DNA of 64,000 nucleotides from Methylobacterium sp. FF17 (GCF_025813715.1 NZ_CP107532.1:930001-994000); one strand, 5' to 3'; numbered from the stretch's first letter, positions 36,787-45,474 are shown. Numbers and translations are program-made. The notes: generated by a model from the letters alone, not told the origin.

Positions 36787-37920
36787 TCACGGCGTCGCCT
36801 CGACGGTCTCGGCGACGGCGACCTTCTGGCCCGGCCGGAGCAGCTGGATGCCCGCCACCACGACCTCCTCGCCGGGCTTCACGCCCCCCTTCAGTGCGAT
36901 GGTGTCGGAACCGTAGCGCTCGATCACCACGGGCCGGGGCGCGACGGTGCCGGCGCCGGTATCCCGCACCCATACGGCGGGCCCGTTCTCCCAGCGGTAG
37001 AGGGCGGACCAGGGCAGCACGATCGCCTGGCGCGGCCGGAACCTGCCGGTGCCGATCACCACGGCGCCGAGGCTCATGGCCGGGGGCGTCGTCTCGAGCC
37101 CGACCTTGACCCGCACGGTGCCGGAGGCGGCATCCACGCTCGGCGAGATCTCGCGCACCTGCCCCACCGTCCTGACGCGTGGGTCGGCCTGGAGCGTCAC
37201 CTCCACAGTCTTGCCCCCGGGGGGCGCCGCCAGCACCGCCTCGAAGATGTTGAACACCGCGTCGCGCGGACCGTCCTCGGCCATCGCCAGCACGACCTGG
37301 CCGGCCTGTACCACCTGCCCGACCTCGAAGGTCCGGCTCAGGACGATGCCGTTCACCCCGGCCTTCAGGTCGGTGTAGGAATATTGCTCCTCGGCGCTGC
37401 CCAGCGCCGCCTTGGCCGAATCCACCGCGGCCTGGGTGGTGCGCAATTGCTGCTCCGCGTCGTCGTAGCTCGGACGGGTGGTGTAGCCGCTGGCGAGCAG
37501 TTGCTCCTGGCGCTTGAAGCTCAGTTTGGCCTGGGTCAGCAGCGCCTCGGCGGAGGTGAGCGCGGCCTGGGCGTTGTTGAGGTTGGCGCGCTGCTCCTGC
37601 GGGTCGAGCCTGGCCAGCACCTGGTCGGCGCTGACGTGGTCGCCCACCTCCACCAGGCGCCGGGCGATCTTGCCGTTGGTCCGGAAGGCGACGTTGACCT
37701 GCGACTGGGCCTGGATGTCCCCCGTGAAGATCAGGTCGGAGGAGATGGTGCTGGGCTTGGCCACCACGGTGCGCACGAGGGCCGGAGCGGGCGTCCGCTG
37801 CGCCGGCGCGTCGCCGGCAGCGCGGGCCGGGGGCGCCGCGGCCAGGAGGGCGGACGAAACAGCGATGCCCAGGGCCGCGATCCCGCATCCGGGCCGCCGA
37901 ACGGTCGTCCTACCCATCAT
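36787..37920 (-). CDS. RND efflux periplasmic adaptor (first adaptor)
   Basis: A 377-residue membrane fusion protein with a cleavable signal peptide (IAALGIAVSSALLAAAPPARAAG) rather than a lipobox. Core segments: FTGDIQAQSQVNVAFRTNGK, RLDPQEQRANLNNAQAALTS starting the coiled coil, YSYTDLKAGVNGIVLSRTFE, and GEEVVVAGIQLLRPGQKVAV at the end. It is the promoter-proximal gene of the RND operon, 190 bp from the divergent TetR gene. It differs clearly from the second adaptor, so the two are not a recent duplication. Confidence 0.9.
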   Translation of the reverse strand: MMGRTTVRRPGCGIAALGIAVSSALLAAAPPARAAGDAPAQRTPAPALVRTVVAKPSTISSDLIFTGDIQAQSQVNVAFRTNGKIARRLVEVGDHVSADQVLARLDPQEQRANLNNAQAALTSAEALLTQAKLSFKRQEQLLASGYTTRPSYDDAEQQLRTTQAAVDSAKAALGSAEEQYSYTDLKAGVNGIVLSRTFEVGQVVQAGQVVLAMAEDGPRDAVFNIFEAVLAAPPGGKTVEVTLQADPRVRTVGQVREISPSVDAASGTVRVKVGLETTPPAMSLGAVVIGTGRFRPRQAIVLPWSALYRWENGPAVWVRDTGAGTVAPRPVVIERYGSDTIALKGGVKPGEEVVVAGIQLLRPGQKVAVAETVEATP

Positions 37921-37979
37921 CGCGTCCTCAAGCCTCGACAGGACCCTATCGGCGGCAACCCATATCGGCTATCTTACCG

Positions 37980-37993
37980 ACCGTCCAGACGGT
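37980..37993. promoter_or_regulatory. TetR operator-like palindrome
   Basis: ACCGTC-CA-GACGGT is a perfect inverted repeat in the divergent region between the TetR regulator and the RND operon, 59 bp before the first adaptor and 117 bp before tetR. It is followed by a T-run. Position, length and symmetry suit a TetR-family dimer; binding is inferred. Confidence 0.6.
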
Positions 37994-38110
37994 TTTTTCT
38001 CGGGCGAACCGAAATCGTGCTCCCGCGTTTGCCAGGAACGTCCCGATGGACCACATCGTCCGGGCTTCACGGGCCGGCCTCCGGCTCCTCTTTCCCCAGC
38101 AGGATCGCTG

Positions 38111-38704
38111 ATGACCAAGGCGCGCACCCGCCGCGAGGACCGGCCGGTGATCATCCTCGACGCCGCCGAGCGCCTGATCCGGCGGGTGGGCACGCGCACG
38201 CTGACCATCGACGCGGTGGCGGCGGAAGCGTCCCTGAGCAAGGGCGGCGTCCTGCACCACTACGCCTCCAAGGATGCGCTGATCTCGGCGCTGGCCGAAC
38301 GCAAGCTGCGGGAGATTCGCGAGAGCGTGGCCGCGCACGAGGCGGAGCAGGGGCCGGGCCCGGCCGCCCTCCCCCTCGCGCTGATCGCCCATGCGCGCCA
38401 GGTCTATGCCGACGAGGACGGCTTCCCCCGCGCGCTGCTGCTGGCCTCGGCCGAGAACCCGGAGGCCTTCGCGGGCTTCAACGCCTTCCTCAAGCAGCGC
38501 CTCGCGCAGATGGAAGACGTGGCCTGCTGTCCCGGCGCCGGCGCGATGCTGACCTTCGCGACCCTCGGCCTGCTCCTGACCCGGACGCTCGGCTTCCACT
38601 GCCTGGAAGGCGCGGAACTCGAAAAGCTGTTCGACGCGATGGAGCAGGCCGCCCGGAGCCTGCCCAAGCCAGCCTCACTGAAGCCCGCCTCACTGAAACC
38701 TTGA
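38111..38704 (+). CDS. TetR family transcriptional regulator
   Basis: A 197-residue repressor-type protein. The N-terminal DNA-binding domain is IILDAAERLIRRVGTRTLTI followed by DAVAAEASLSKGGVLHHYAS, the TetR helix-turn-helix. The C-terminal ligand domain has the pattern of the group often found next to RND pumps (CCPGAGAMLTFATLGLLLTR). The very end repeats PASLK twice, encoded by a short tandem duplication at about 38669-38699. ATG 38111 precedes the domain. Divergent orientation suggests that it represses the two-adaptor RND operon. Confidence 0.88.
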   Translation: MTKARTRREDRPVIILDAAERLIRRVGTRTLTIDAVAAEASLSKGGVLHHYASKDALISALAERKLREIRESVAAHEAEQGPGPAALPLALIAHARQVYADEDGFPRALLLASAENPEAFAGFNAFLKQRLAQMEDVACCPGAGAMLTFATLGLLLTRTLGFHCLEGAELEKLFDAMEQAARSLPKPASLKPASLKP

Positions 38705-38720
38705 GCGCAGCGCTCCGGAT

Positions 38721-39554
38721 TCAGGCGCGGTTGCGGAAGGGGTGCAGGATCTGGCCCGCGAAATCCTTGGGGAAGGTCGGGTCGTCGATCCCGAAGCGCT
38801 CCGGCCGCTCGCCTTTCGGCATGTAGTAGGTGCCGAACATCAGATCGAGGATCGGAAAGGTCGCCGAGAAGTTCTTCGAGCCGCCCTGGTCGATGCCCGT
38901 GTGATGCCAGCGGTGGTAGACCGGGCTGACGATCACGGTCTTCAGGATCCCGAAATCCCAGTTCAGGTTGCTGTGGATCAGGGCGGAATGCCAGACCTGG
39001 AAGGGCGCCACGAAGGCGACGACCTCGAGCGGCATGCCGAGCAGGATCAGCACCACGTCCGGAAGCACGATGTGGATGAGGTCGTCGAACGGGTGGAAGC
39101 GGCGCGCCGACACCCAGTGCAGCTCCTCCGTGGAGTGATGCACCGCATGGTAGTGCCACAGGGTCATGGTGTGGAAGGCCCGGTGGGTCACGTACATCAT
39201 GATGTCGATGAGCACGATGTAGACCGCGACGGCGAGCCAGAACGGCATGCCTGCGAGCAGGGACAACCCGATCGACGGCGTGGCCCCCGGGGTGCCGTCA
39301 CCCATGATCAGCGAGAGCCAGAACGCTCCGGCGATGAGGAGCAGCAGGGCAAGGTAGCGGGTGAACAGCGGCGTGGCGAACCACCAGCAGACATCGGTGA
39401 TCATCTCCGAGGTCCGCCACCAGGGCTTGCCGGCCCGCGCGGGAAACAGCGCGCACAGGATCGTGAGGACCACGGCCATCGCCAGCGTCGTCGGCAGACC
39501 CGTCAGGATCACCTCGCTGAATTGGGTCACGACAGCCTGGGCCCAGTCGGTCAT
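38721..39554 (-). CDS. Fatty acid hydroxylase/sterol desaturase family membrane protein
   Basis: A 277-residue integral membrane di-iron enzyme. Several hydrophobic helices are followed by the histidine clusters HRAFH, HYHAVHH and HRWHHT, the ligands of a non-haem di-iron centre. Members hydroxylate or desaturate lipids, including fatty acids, ceramides and carotenoids; the substrate here is unknown. A ceramide-glucosyltransferase-like gene lies 2 kb away, so a sphingolipid substrate is conceivable. It is transcribed alone, starting at ATG 39554, 16 bp after the convergent TetR gene. Confidence 0.87.
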   Translation of the reverse strand: MTDWAQAVVTQFSEVILTGLPTTLAMAVVLTILCALFPARAGKPWWRTSEMITDVCWWFATPLFTRYLALLLLIAGAFWLSLIMGDGTPGATPSIGLSLLAGMPFWLAVAVYIVLIDIMMYVTHRAFHTMTLWHYHAVHHSTEELHWVSARRFHPFDDLIHIVLPDVVLILLGMPLEVVAFVAPFQVWHSALIHSNLNWDFGILKTVIVSPVYHRWHHTGIDQGGSKNFSATFPILDLMFGTYYMPKGERPERFGIDDPTFPKDFAGQILHPFRNRA

Positions 39555-39650
39555 CCGTCATCCTGCACGCGTGGCACTGCTGCAGCCTGATCTGGCAGGT
39601 CCGCCTTAAGGTTGGGTTGCGCCGATTCGGCGAAACCCGTGCGCGCCGGC

Positions 39651-40517
39651 TCAGGGTCCGCCGGGGCGCGTGCCCGTGCGGGCCGCCTCGATCTGAGCCA
39701 AAGCCGCCCGGATGCGCAGGTCGATGAGCGTCCGCCCGCGCTCGGCCGAGGCGCGCCGCGGATCGCCGCTGGCACCCGTGGCCTCGGCGCGGAAGCCGAT
39801 CCCGGCGAGGCGGCCGAGGTCGACCCCTTCGGGTGCGATCGCCAGGAGTTCCGAGGTGTCCTGGATCCCCGCGTGGCGGCCGATCGTGTCCGGCGTCTCG
39901 CCCGCGGCCCGCAGCCATTCGAGCTGGGCGGCATCGTCGTAATACGCGCTCACGTCGACGACGCGGACACCCTCGGACAGCCATTCCCGGGACAGGCGCT
40001 CCGCGACCTCCCGCTGCGGCCCGGTGCTGGCCCCGTGATCGGCGAGGAAGCCGATGGTCCGGAAGCCGGCGAGCTTCAGGCTGCGGGCGATCCCCTCCAG
40101 GGTGCCGGCGAAGACGGCGTCCGGGACGCCGATGGTGCCGGGATAGCGCAGGTGCCCCTCGGGCGGGTCGTAGCTTCCCTGCGGCACGTAGGAGATGACG
40201 GGGGCGACCAGGGTCTTGCCCAGCCGCTCGGCGACCTGGCGCGCGGCCCAGCCGACGATGCGGTCGTGCTTGCCGGTGACCATGTGGATGCCGTTCTGCT
40301 CGATGCCGCCGCTCGGCACGAGCACGGTCGTGGTGCCGTGCGCGACCGCGCCGCGCACCTCCACCCACGACATCCGCGCGATCTCGACCTCGGCCGAGAG
40401 CGGCGCCGTGAGGGGCCGGCCGATCACGGCGAGCCCCGCGACCAGGGCCGCGAGGCAGAGGGCGGCCCACTTCGGCGCGGAGGCAGGGCGCAAGGCGGGA
40501 GGGACGGCGCGCGACAT
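39651..40517 (-). CDS. Creatininase family protein with N-terminal membrane anchor
   Basis: A 288-residue protein with a hydrophobic N-terminal helix (AALCLAALVAGLAVIG), then a creatininase-like amidohydrolase domain. The metal site region LVPSGGIEQNGIHMVTGKHD keeps Glu, His and Asp in the family spacing; GFLADHGASTGPQREVAERL gives the later His (usual NGHGGN altered to ADHGAS) and a late glutamate motif lies near TGASGDPRRASAERG. The GDPRRAS block is typical of the family. Export makes a role in cytoplasmic creatinine or MftE-type chemistry unlikely. Function unknown. Confidence 0.82.
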   Translation of the reverse strand: MSRAVPPALRPASAPKWAALCLAALVAGLAVIGRPLTAPLSAEVEIARMSWVEVRGAVAHGTTTVLVPSGGIEQNGIHMVTGKHDRIVGWAARQVAERLGKTLVAPVISYVPQGSYDPPEGHLRYPGTIGVPDAVFAGTLEGIARSLKLAGFRTIGFLADHGASTGPQREVAERLSREWLSEGVRVVDVSAYYDDAAQLEWLRAAGETPDTIGRHAGIQDTSELLAIAPEGVDLGRLAGIGFRAEATGASGDPRRASAERGRTLIDLRIRAALAQIEAARTGTRPGGP

Positions 40518-40565
40518 GACGGGCTCGGAACGACGACGGGCGGCGCGAGCCTAAGGCGTCGGGCG

Positions 40566-41474
40566 TTAACGGAGCGGTGCCCCCGCCGCCTCCGCCATGG
40601 CGACGAAGAGCAGCGCATGGCGGCCGGCCAGGGTGTCGATATCCGTGGCGTAGCCGCCGCCGATGACCCCGACGAGGGGAACCCCGCGCCGCCGGGCCTC
40701 GCCCACGACGAAGCGATCCCGCGCCAGCAGGCCCGCATCGGTGAGATCGAGGCGCCCGAGGCGGTCGTCACCGTGGGGATCGACGCCGGCATTGTAGAAG
40801 ACGATGTCGGGCGCGAGCGCGTCGAGGAGCGGGCCGACATGGGCCTCCAGCACCGCGTGGTACCCGGCATCGTCCACGCCGTCGGGCAGCCCGACGTCGC
40901 GGTCGCTCGGGATCTTGCGGGCGGGATAGTTCTTCTCGGCATGGATCGAGAGGGTGAAGAGATCCGGGGTCACGCTGAGGCAATCGGCGGTGCCGTCGCC
41001 CTGGTGGACGTCGCAATCCACCACGAGGGCGCGGGCGATGGTGCCCTCCGCCTGGAGGGTGCGGGCGGCCACCGCCACGTCGTTGAAGATGCAGAAGCCG
41101 GCCCCGGTCGCGCGCCGGGCGTGGTGACTGCCCCCCGCCGTGCTCCCCGCGAGGCCGTGCGCCAGCGCGAGCCGGGCCGCCGCCAGGGTTCCGCCCACGG
41201 AGGCGCAGGAACGGGCCACCACCGAGGCGCCGACCGGCAGACCGATCTCGCGCTCGATGGCGCGGGGCACGTCGAGGGCGAGGACCGCCTCCACGTAGGC
41301 GCGGTCATGGGCGGCGGTGAGGAGGTCAGCGCCGGCGGGCTCGGGGCGTACGAAGCCGTCCGGCACGAGGCCCCGCGCCAGCAGGATCTCGGCGAGACGC
41401 CCGTACTTGCGCATGGGGAAGCGGTGCCCCTCGGGCAGGGTCGCCTCGTAGGCGGGATGGAAGACGATGGGCAT
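40566..41474 (-). CDS. Histone-deacetylase-like family hydrolase
   Basis: A 302-residue class IV-like bacterial HDAC (acetoin utilisation protein/polyamine deacetylase group). Motifs: FPMRKYGRLAEIL at the N-terminus; GGSHHARRATGAGFCIFNDV with the active-site His pair; VVDCDVHQGDGTADCL with Asp and His zinc ligands; FYNAGVDPHGDDRLGRL with the third ligand; and GVIGGGYATDI at the end. The substrate, an acetylated polyamine or protein, cannot be told. ATG 41474 is used; the upstream in-frame codon at 41480 is TTG. It is transcribed leftward toward the creatininase-like gene with a 48-bp gap. Confidence 0.9.
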   Translation of the reverse strand: MPIVFHPAYEATLPEGHRFPMRKYGRLAEILLARGLVPDGFVRPEPAGADLLTAAHDRAYVEAVLALDVPRAIEREIGLPVGASVVARSCASVGGTLAAARLALAHGLAGSTAGGSHHARRATGAGFCIFNDVAVAARTLQAEGTIARALVVDCDVHQGDGTADCLSVTPDLFTLSIHAEKNYPARKIPSDRDVGLPDGVDDAGYHAVLEAHVGPLLDALAPDIVFYNAGVDPHGDDRLGRLDLTDAGLLARDRFVVGEARRRGVPLVGVIGGGYATDIDTLAGRHALLFVAMAEAAGAPLR

Positions 41475-41518
41475 GCTCAACGAGCGACCCCCACCTGCGC
41501 CGGCCCCATCATCGCCGT

Positions 41519-41580
41519 CCCCTTCGCCGGTTCTCCGGCCGGTTCACCGGCCGGTCCATCCGCCGAACCCTTCGCCGGCT
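41519..41580. repeat. GC-rich short repeats upstream of the HDAC-like gene
   Basis: The stretch contains tandem near-copies of CGGCCGGTTC/CCGGCCGGTCC followed by CTTCGCCGG, which also occurs at its start. It lies in a 231-bp gap between the divergent HDAC-like and GT21 genes. The rest of the gap shows nothing convincing. Confidence 0.4.
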
Positions 41581-41705
41581 CGGGCTGTCATACGCCTGAA
41601 GCATCAGGGCTGTTAGGGGCGCTGGGGTGGATCGGGTTGCGGCGTCGTGTCCGCGACCCGGGGCGGCGCGCGACGCCGGACCTCGTGGATGAAGGGACGT
41701 GACCG

Positions 41706-42890
41706 ATGGGAGACGGTCTGATGGGACTTGAGACCGGACCCGTCGTCGCGCTGGCCCTGTGCGCGGCCCTGACCCTGATCAACCTCGCCGGCATCGGAGT
41801 GGCGGCGATGCGCCTCGGCCGGCGCAACCGCGATCCGGTGTTTCCCCTCGGCGCCCCGATCTCCCTGGTGCGGCCCGTCTGCGGGCTCGAACCCTTCAGC
41901 GAGGAGCTGCTCGCGCGCGGCTTCCGGCTGGCCCATCCCGATTACGAGCTCATCTTCTGCGTGGCGGATGGCGCCGACCCCATCGTCCCGCTCCTGCACC
42001 GGCTGATGGCGGCCCATCCGGGTGTTCCGTCGCGCCTCATCGTCGGCGACGAGCGCATCAGCGACAACCCGAAGCTCAACAATTGCGTGCGCGGCTGGGA
42101 GGCGGCCCGGCACGACTGGGTGGTGCTCGCCGATTCCAACGTGCTGATGCCGCCGGACTACCTGCAGCGGCTCCAGGCGGCCTGGCGCCCCGACACCGGC
42201 CTCGTCTGCTCGACGCCGATCGGCGCCCGGCCGGACGGGCTGTCGGCGGCGGTGGAATGCGCCTTCCTCAACACCCTGCAGGCGCGCTGGCAATATACCG
42301 GCGAGGCCCTCGGCCTCGGCTTCGCCCAGGGCAAGAGCATGCTCTGGCACAAGCCCTTCCTCGAAGCGCGCGGCGGCATCCGCGCCCTCGCCGCCGAGAT
42401 CGCCGAGGACGCGGCGGCGACGAAGCTGGTGCGCGCGGCCGGCGCCCGGGTCCACCTCGTGGCCGCACCCTTCGACCAGCCCCTGGGGCGCCGCACCCTG
42501 CGCGAGGTCTGGTCGCGCCAATTGCGCTGGGCCCGCCTGCGCCGCGTCACCTTCCCGCTGTTCTTCGCGCCCGAGATCGGCAGCGGCCCCCTCCTGCCCT
42601 TCGCCCTCGCCCTCGCGGCCGCCCCCTCGGCGGTCCTGACCGCCTGCCTCCTCGGCCTCGCCGCGCTCTGGTACGGCGCCGAGATGGCCCTGGCGGCACG
42701 CGCGGACTGGTACCGCGCCCCGCGCCTCCTCCTCGCCTTCGTCATCCGCGATGCGCTGATCCCCCTCCTCTGGACCAGCGCCTGGATGCGTGGCGCGATC
42801 CTTTGGCGTGGCAACGCGATGGATATCCGAAGTAAAGGCGTCTCAGGCTTGAAGTGGCGACGCCTACGCCCAGGCACAGGCGTAGCGTGA
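41706..42890 (+). CDS. Ceramide glucosyltransferase-like GT21 family enzyme
   Basis: A 394-residue membrane glycosyltransferase with an N-terminal helix, a GT-A catalytic domain and C-terminal hydrophobic helices. Sequence: PISLVRPVCGLEPFSEELL, ERISDNPKLNNCVRGWEAA, HDWVVLADSNVLMPPDYLQR (D1/D2 region) and FDQPLGRRTLREVWSRQLRW (the Q/RxxRW acceptor motif). This is the pattern of ceramide glucosyltransferase (UGCG) and its bacterial relatives, one of which makes glucosylceramide in Agrobacterium. Hopanoid HpnI belongs to a neighbouring GT2 group and is less likely. ATG 41706 is used; Met 41721 is an alternative. Confidence 0.85.
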   Translation: MGDGLMGLETGPVVALALCAALTLINLAGIGVAAMRLGRRNRDPVFPLGAPISLVRPVCGLEPFSEELLARGFRLAHPDYELIFCVADGADPIVPLLHRLMAAHPGVPSRLIVGDERISDNPKLNNCVRGWEAARHDWVVLADSNVLMPPDYLQRLQAAWRPDTGLVCSTPIGARPDGLSAAVECAFLNTLQARWQYTGEALGLGFAQGKSMLWHKPFLEARGGIRALAAEIAEDAAATKLVRAAGARVHLVAAPFDQPLGRRTLREVWSRQLRWARLRRVTFPLFFAPEIGSGPLLPFALALAAAPSAVLTACLLGLAALWYGAEMALAARADWYRAPRLLLAFVIRDALIPLLWTSAWMRGAILWRGNAMDIRSKGVSGLKWRRLRPGTGVA

Positions 42891-43163
42891 AACCAACGCC
42901 TTCAGCTTTGGCTTTCAGTGAGCGATCATTCTCCAAGCATCAATCAATTTCTGATAAATATAAAATACACTGGCCTGATTAAAATCCACTACTATAAATG
43001 TAAATTAATTTTCGAGAATTCAGCCTAAATTTTCCGGATCAGCGCGATAAGCTCTGAATCCTACACTGTACTGCAAGCCGCCGAACAGTTGGCATCGGCC
43101 CATAGATTGCCGTAAGATGGCTGCGAAAATTCTAAAGCCACAGCAACCTTCTGCAGGCAAGAC
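42891..43163. other. AT-rich intergenic segment at the left edge of the islet
   Basis: This 273-bp stretch is strikingly AT-rich compared with everything to its left, for example around 42940-43020. No gene or RNA is recognisable. It probably holds the promoter of the following GT-D gene and marks the left boundary of horizontally acquired DNA. Confidence 0.6.
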
Positions 43164-44486
43164 GTGACGACGCCATCCGAAATTCTACACAAGATACGCC
43201 AATCGATCGTATCCGGCGATCGCAGCAACATCTCGGATCTTGTATCGCGAGCCCAGCGCATAAGCGTAACCGACTATCATATTGTGGTAGAAATTGCCAT
43301 TCTGCTACGTGACAACGGGCATTTCGATCAGTCTGCGTTCATGTGCAATGAGGTTCTCCGCAACGACGAAAACCATGTCGCAGCACTCTACGAACTGTCT
43401 ATTTTACAAGCGATGCAGGGCCGCCATGTAGAGGCTTTGCTGGGCTTGGAACGGATACTTGTCTCCTGCCCGGCGGATGAACGGAGCCTCCGGTTTGCCG
43501 CCCGTATGAGCGCGCGTATCGGCGATTACGCCGCGGCGCGGCGCTATATCTATCGCGCCGACGAGACCTGTCCGGCGCATCCGGACATTCCGTGGCTCCG
43601 TGACCTGATAGGCTACATGGAAGCGTTTCCCGCCGGCGTCGCGGATCGTCTCACGCAGCTCTATGAGCGGGACCGCCTTTCGACCACAGCGGAAACCATT
43701 GTGAGCTGGGCCTCCGCTTCATTGCAGAGACGTGAAGGATTTTCCCTCATTCGGCTGGGCGATGGGGAGGGTGCGTTCTGTCGAATTTCGTCGGATGACG
43801 AGAGACAGTACCCACATATCTACGAGCATTGTCGTCAGGACCGAGCCCGGGTCTGGTTCAACAACGAGATTGACATCCATCAATCGGGCTTCACGGAGAC
43901 GGCCTTCACCCTGCGGGATGCGATCCAGAATGCCAATGTCGTCGGCATGCCATACCGGAACTGGGTCGAACACGAGTATAAGTTCTGCAGTCCCACGGGG
44001 ATCGTCGGACTTATCAATGCACTTCGAGTCGCACAACTTCCATCCGTGAAACGATCTCAATCTTGGACGTCACAATTAGTCCATATGGACCTTCTTCAGA
44101 AGGGAATTCTGGGGAACCTGCTACGCGAGCACCGGCGCGTAAGTCTTATCTCCTGCCTCTCAGGCGCGGCGGAGGCGATCAGGACCCATTTCGAACTCGA
44201 GGAGGTGACGCTCTACCGGATCCCGGGGGAAAAGCTGCACGCGGCGCAGCTTGGAGCAGAGACAACGGTCGGGCGCCACTACCCTGAACGCTACAACGAA
44301 CTTATGGAAGAGTTAGCAAAACCGCTGCACGGACAACTCTTCCTCGTGGCAGGAGGGCTACTTGGAAAGCTGTACTGCAATCGCATCAAAATCAGCGGCG
44401 GCGTCGCCCTGGATATCGGCTCGGTCGTAGACAATTGGATGGGAAAAGCGACCCGTCCTGACAACGATCCGCGTCATGCTTTGTAA
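43164..44486 (+). CDS. TPR-containing GT-D fold glycosyltransferase-like protein
   Basis: A 440-residue protein. Residues about 30-150 are TPR-like helical repeats (FDQSAFMCNEVLRNDENHVA, LYELSILQAMQGRHVEALLG, ARMSARIGDYAAARRYIYRA). The C-terminal half matches the GT-D fold (DUF1792 group): GFSLIRLGDGEGAF with the conserved Asp-Gly-Glu, NVVGMPYRNW, and the final LVAGGLLGKLYCNRIKISGG followed by VALDIGSVVDNW. Such proteins modify surface glycans or glycosylated adhesins. The start GTG 43164 is the only start upstream of the repeats. Codon use is visibly less GC-biased than neighbours, suggesting transfer. Confidence 0.75.
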   Translation: MTTPSEILHKIRQSIVSGDRSNISDLVSRAQRISVTDYHIVVEIAILLRDNGHFDQSAFMCNEVLRNDENHVAALYELSILQAMQGRHVEALLGLERILVSCPADERSLRFAARMSARIGDYAAARRYIYRADETCPAHPDIPWLRDLIGYMEAFPAGVADRLTQLYERDRLSTTAETIVSWASASLQRREGFSLIRLGDGEGAFCRISSDDERQYPHIYEHCRQDRARVWFNNEIDIHQSGFTETAFTLRDAIQNANVVGMPYRNWVEHEYKFCSPTGIVGLINALRVAQLPSVKRSQSWTSQLVHMDLLQKGILGNLLREHRRVSLISCLSGAAEAIRTHFELEEVTLYRIPGEKLHAAQLGAETTVGRHYPERYNELMEELAKPLHGQLFLVAGGLLGKLYCNRIKISGGVALDIGSVVDNWMGKATRPDNDPRHAL

Positions 44487-44623
44487 GGGGTGGTCTTGAT
44501 GCACCCCGACCGGCACGATCATATACGTGGCCGAGAATACGCCTGCCGAAGGCTGTACAGACCGCAAGGGGGGCAGTCTCCCTCTGGCCGATGTCGATCA
44601 AGGTGATACCGACGGGAGACTTG

Positions 44624-45401
44624 GAGCGCCTAACAGAACGGTACCGAGCGGGCCTTTCCAGCGTTGGCTTGGCATAGACGGATCAATTCTCCCCGATGAT
44701 TTTCGGAATGAGTTCGCTCCGCTCCTGCCGCCGCCTCAGCCGCGCCCGAAGGGTCGGCGTCGTCCGATCGAGAACTGGGCCGCACTGACGGGCATCCTGT
44801 TCGTGCTGCGCTCGGGCCTCCCATGGGAGATGCTGCCCGCTGAGAAGAGTTGCGGCTCCGGTATGAGTTGCGGGCGTCGGCTGCGGGATCGATAGGCGGT
44901 CGGCGTGTGGAGCCGTTTGAATCAGGTGTTGCTGTAGCGCCTACCCGCGTCGAGTGAGATCAACTAGAGCCGAGCTTGCCTGGACAGCGCGTCTGTCCCG
45001 GCAAAAAGGCGGCCTGCCACCGGCCCGAACCCGACAGACCGGGGCGAGACGGGCACGAAGCGCCACCTCGTAACCGATGCGCGCGACACGCCGCTCGGCT
45101 TCTGCCTGAGCGAAGCCGACTGGCGCGACAACCGCATGCTGGCAGCCACCATCGATGCCATCCCCTCTGTGCAGAGTGGGCGGCCCGGGGGATCGTCCCG
45201 CGCATCGCGCGCAAGGGCATGAGAGCCGCGAGAAACTCGGTCGTCACCATTGGGATTGTGGAGCGCACCCACGCCTGGTTCACTCGCTTCCGCCGCCTGC
45301 CCATCCACTACGAGCGACGCGCCGACATCTACGAGGCCTTCACGAGCCTCGCAGCCCGCATCATGACCCTCAATCAGATCAGACGGCTTTGTTAGGCGCT
45401 C
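44624..45401 (+). mobile_element. Degraded IS5-family insertion sequence
   Basis: Terminal inverted repeats are visible: left 44624 GAGCGCCTAACAGAACG and right, ending at 45401, whose complement reads GAGCGCCTAACAAAGCC; 12 of the first 12 bases match. The 778-bp interior encodes a broken transposase. No target-site duplication is evident (TTG on the left, TAA on the right), so the copy is old or one end has been rearranged. Confidence 0.8.
44680..45395 (+). pseudogene. IS5-family transposase remnant
   Basis: The N-terminal part reads FRNEFAPLLPPPQPRPKGRR, then NWAALTGILFVLRSGLPWEM and LPAEKSCGSGMSCGRRLRD, after which a stop codon interrupts the gene at 44893. A further stretch in other frames resembles WQAAGVW-RLHQVLL. 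From about 45000 shifted frames give the middle part (RHLVTDARDTPLGF). The C-terminus is intact in the frame ending at 45395: VERTHAWFTRFRRLPIHYER with the DDE glutamate, then FTSLAARIMTLNQIRRLC. At least one stop and two frameshifts, with a probable deletion, make it inactive. Confidence 0.82.
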
Positions 45402-45437
45402 TAAGCCGGCTAGCCTCGCGCGACCGGTCGATACCTT

Positions 45438-45474
45438 CCTAGTCTAAAACTGGGGCCTAGTCTAAAACTGGGGG
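45438..45474. repeat. Two perfect 18-bp tandem repeats
   Basis: CCTAGTCTAAAACTGGGG occurs at 45438-45455 and again directly at 45456-45473. The pair lies between the IS remnant and tRNA-Leu, 38 bp from the tRNA 3' end. It may be a leftover of a recombination event; no match to the tRNA itself is seen. Confidence 0.75.

Noticed and set aside
41706..42890. Hopanoid glycosyltransferase HpnI
   Set aside because: The sequence fits the ceramide-glucosyltransferase pattern, and no other hpn gene is adjacent.
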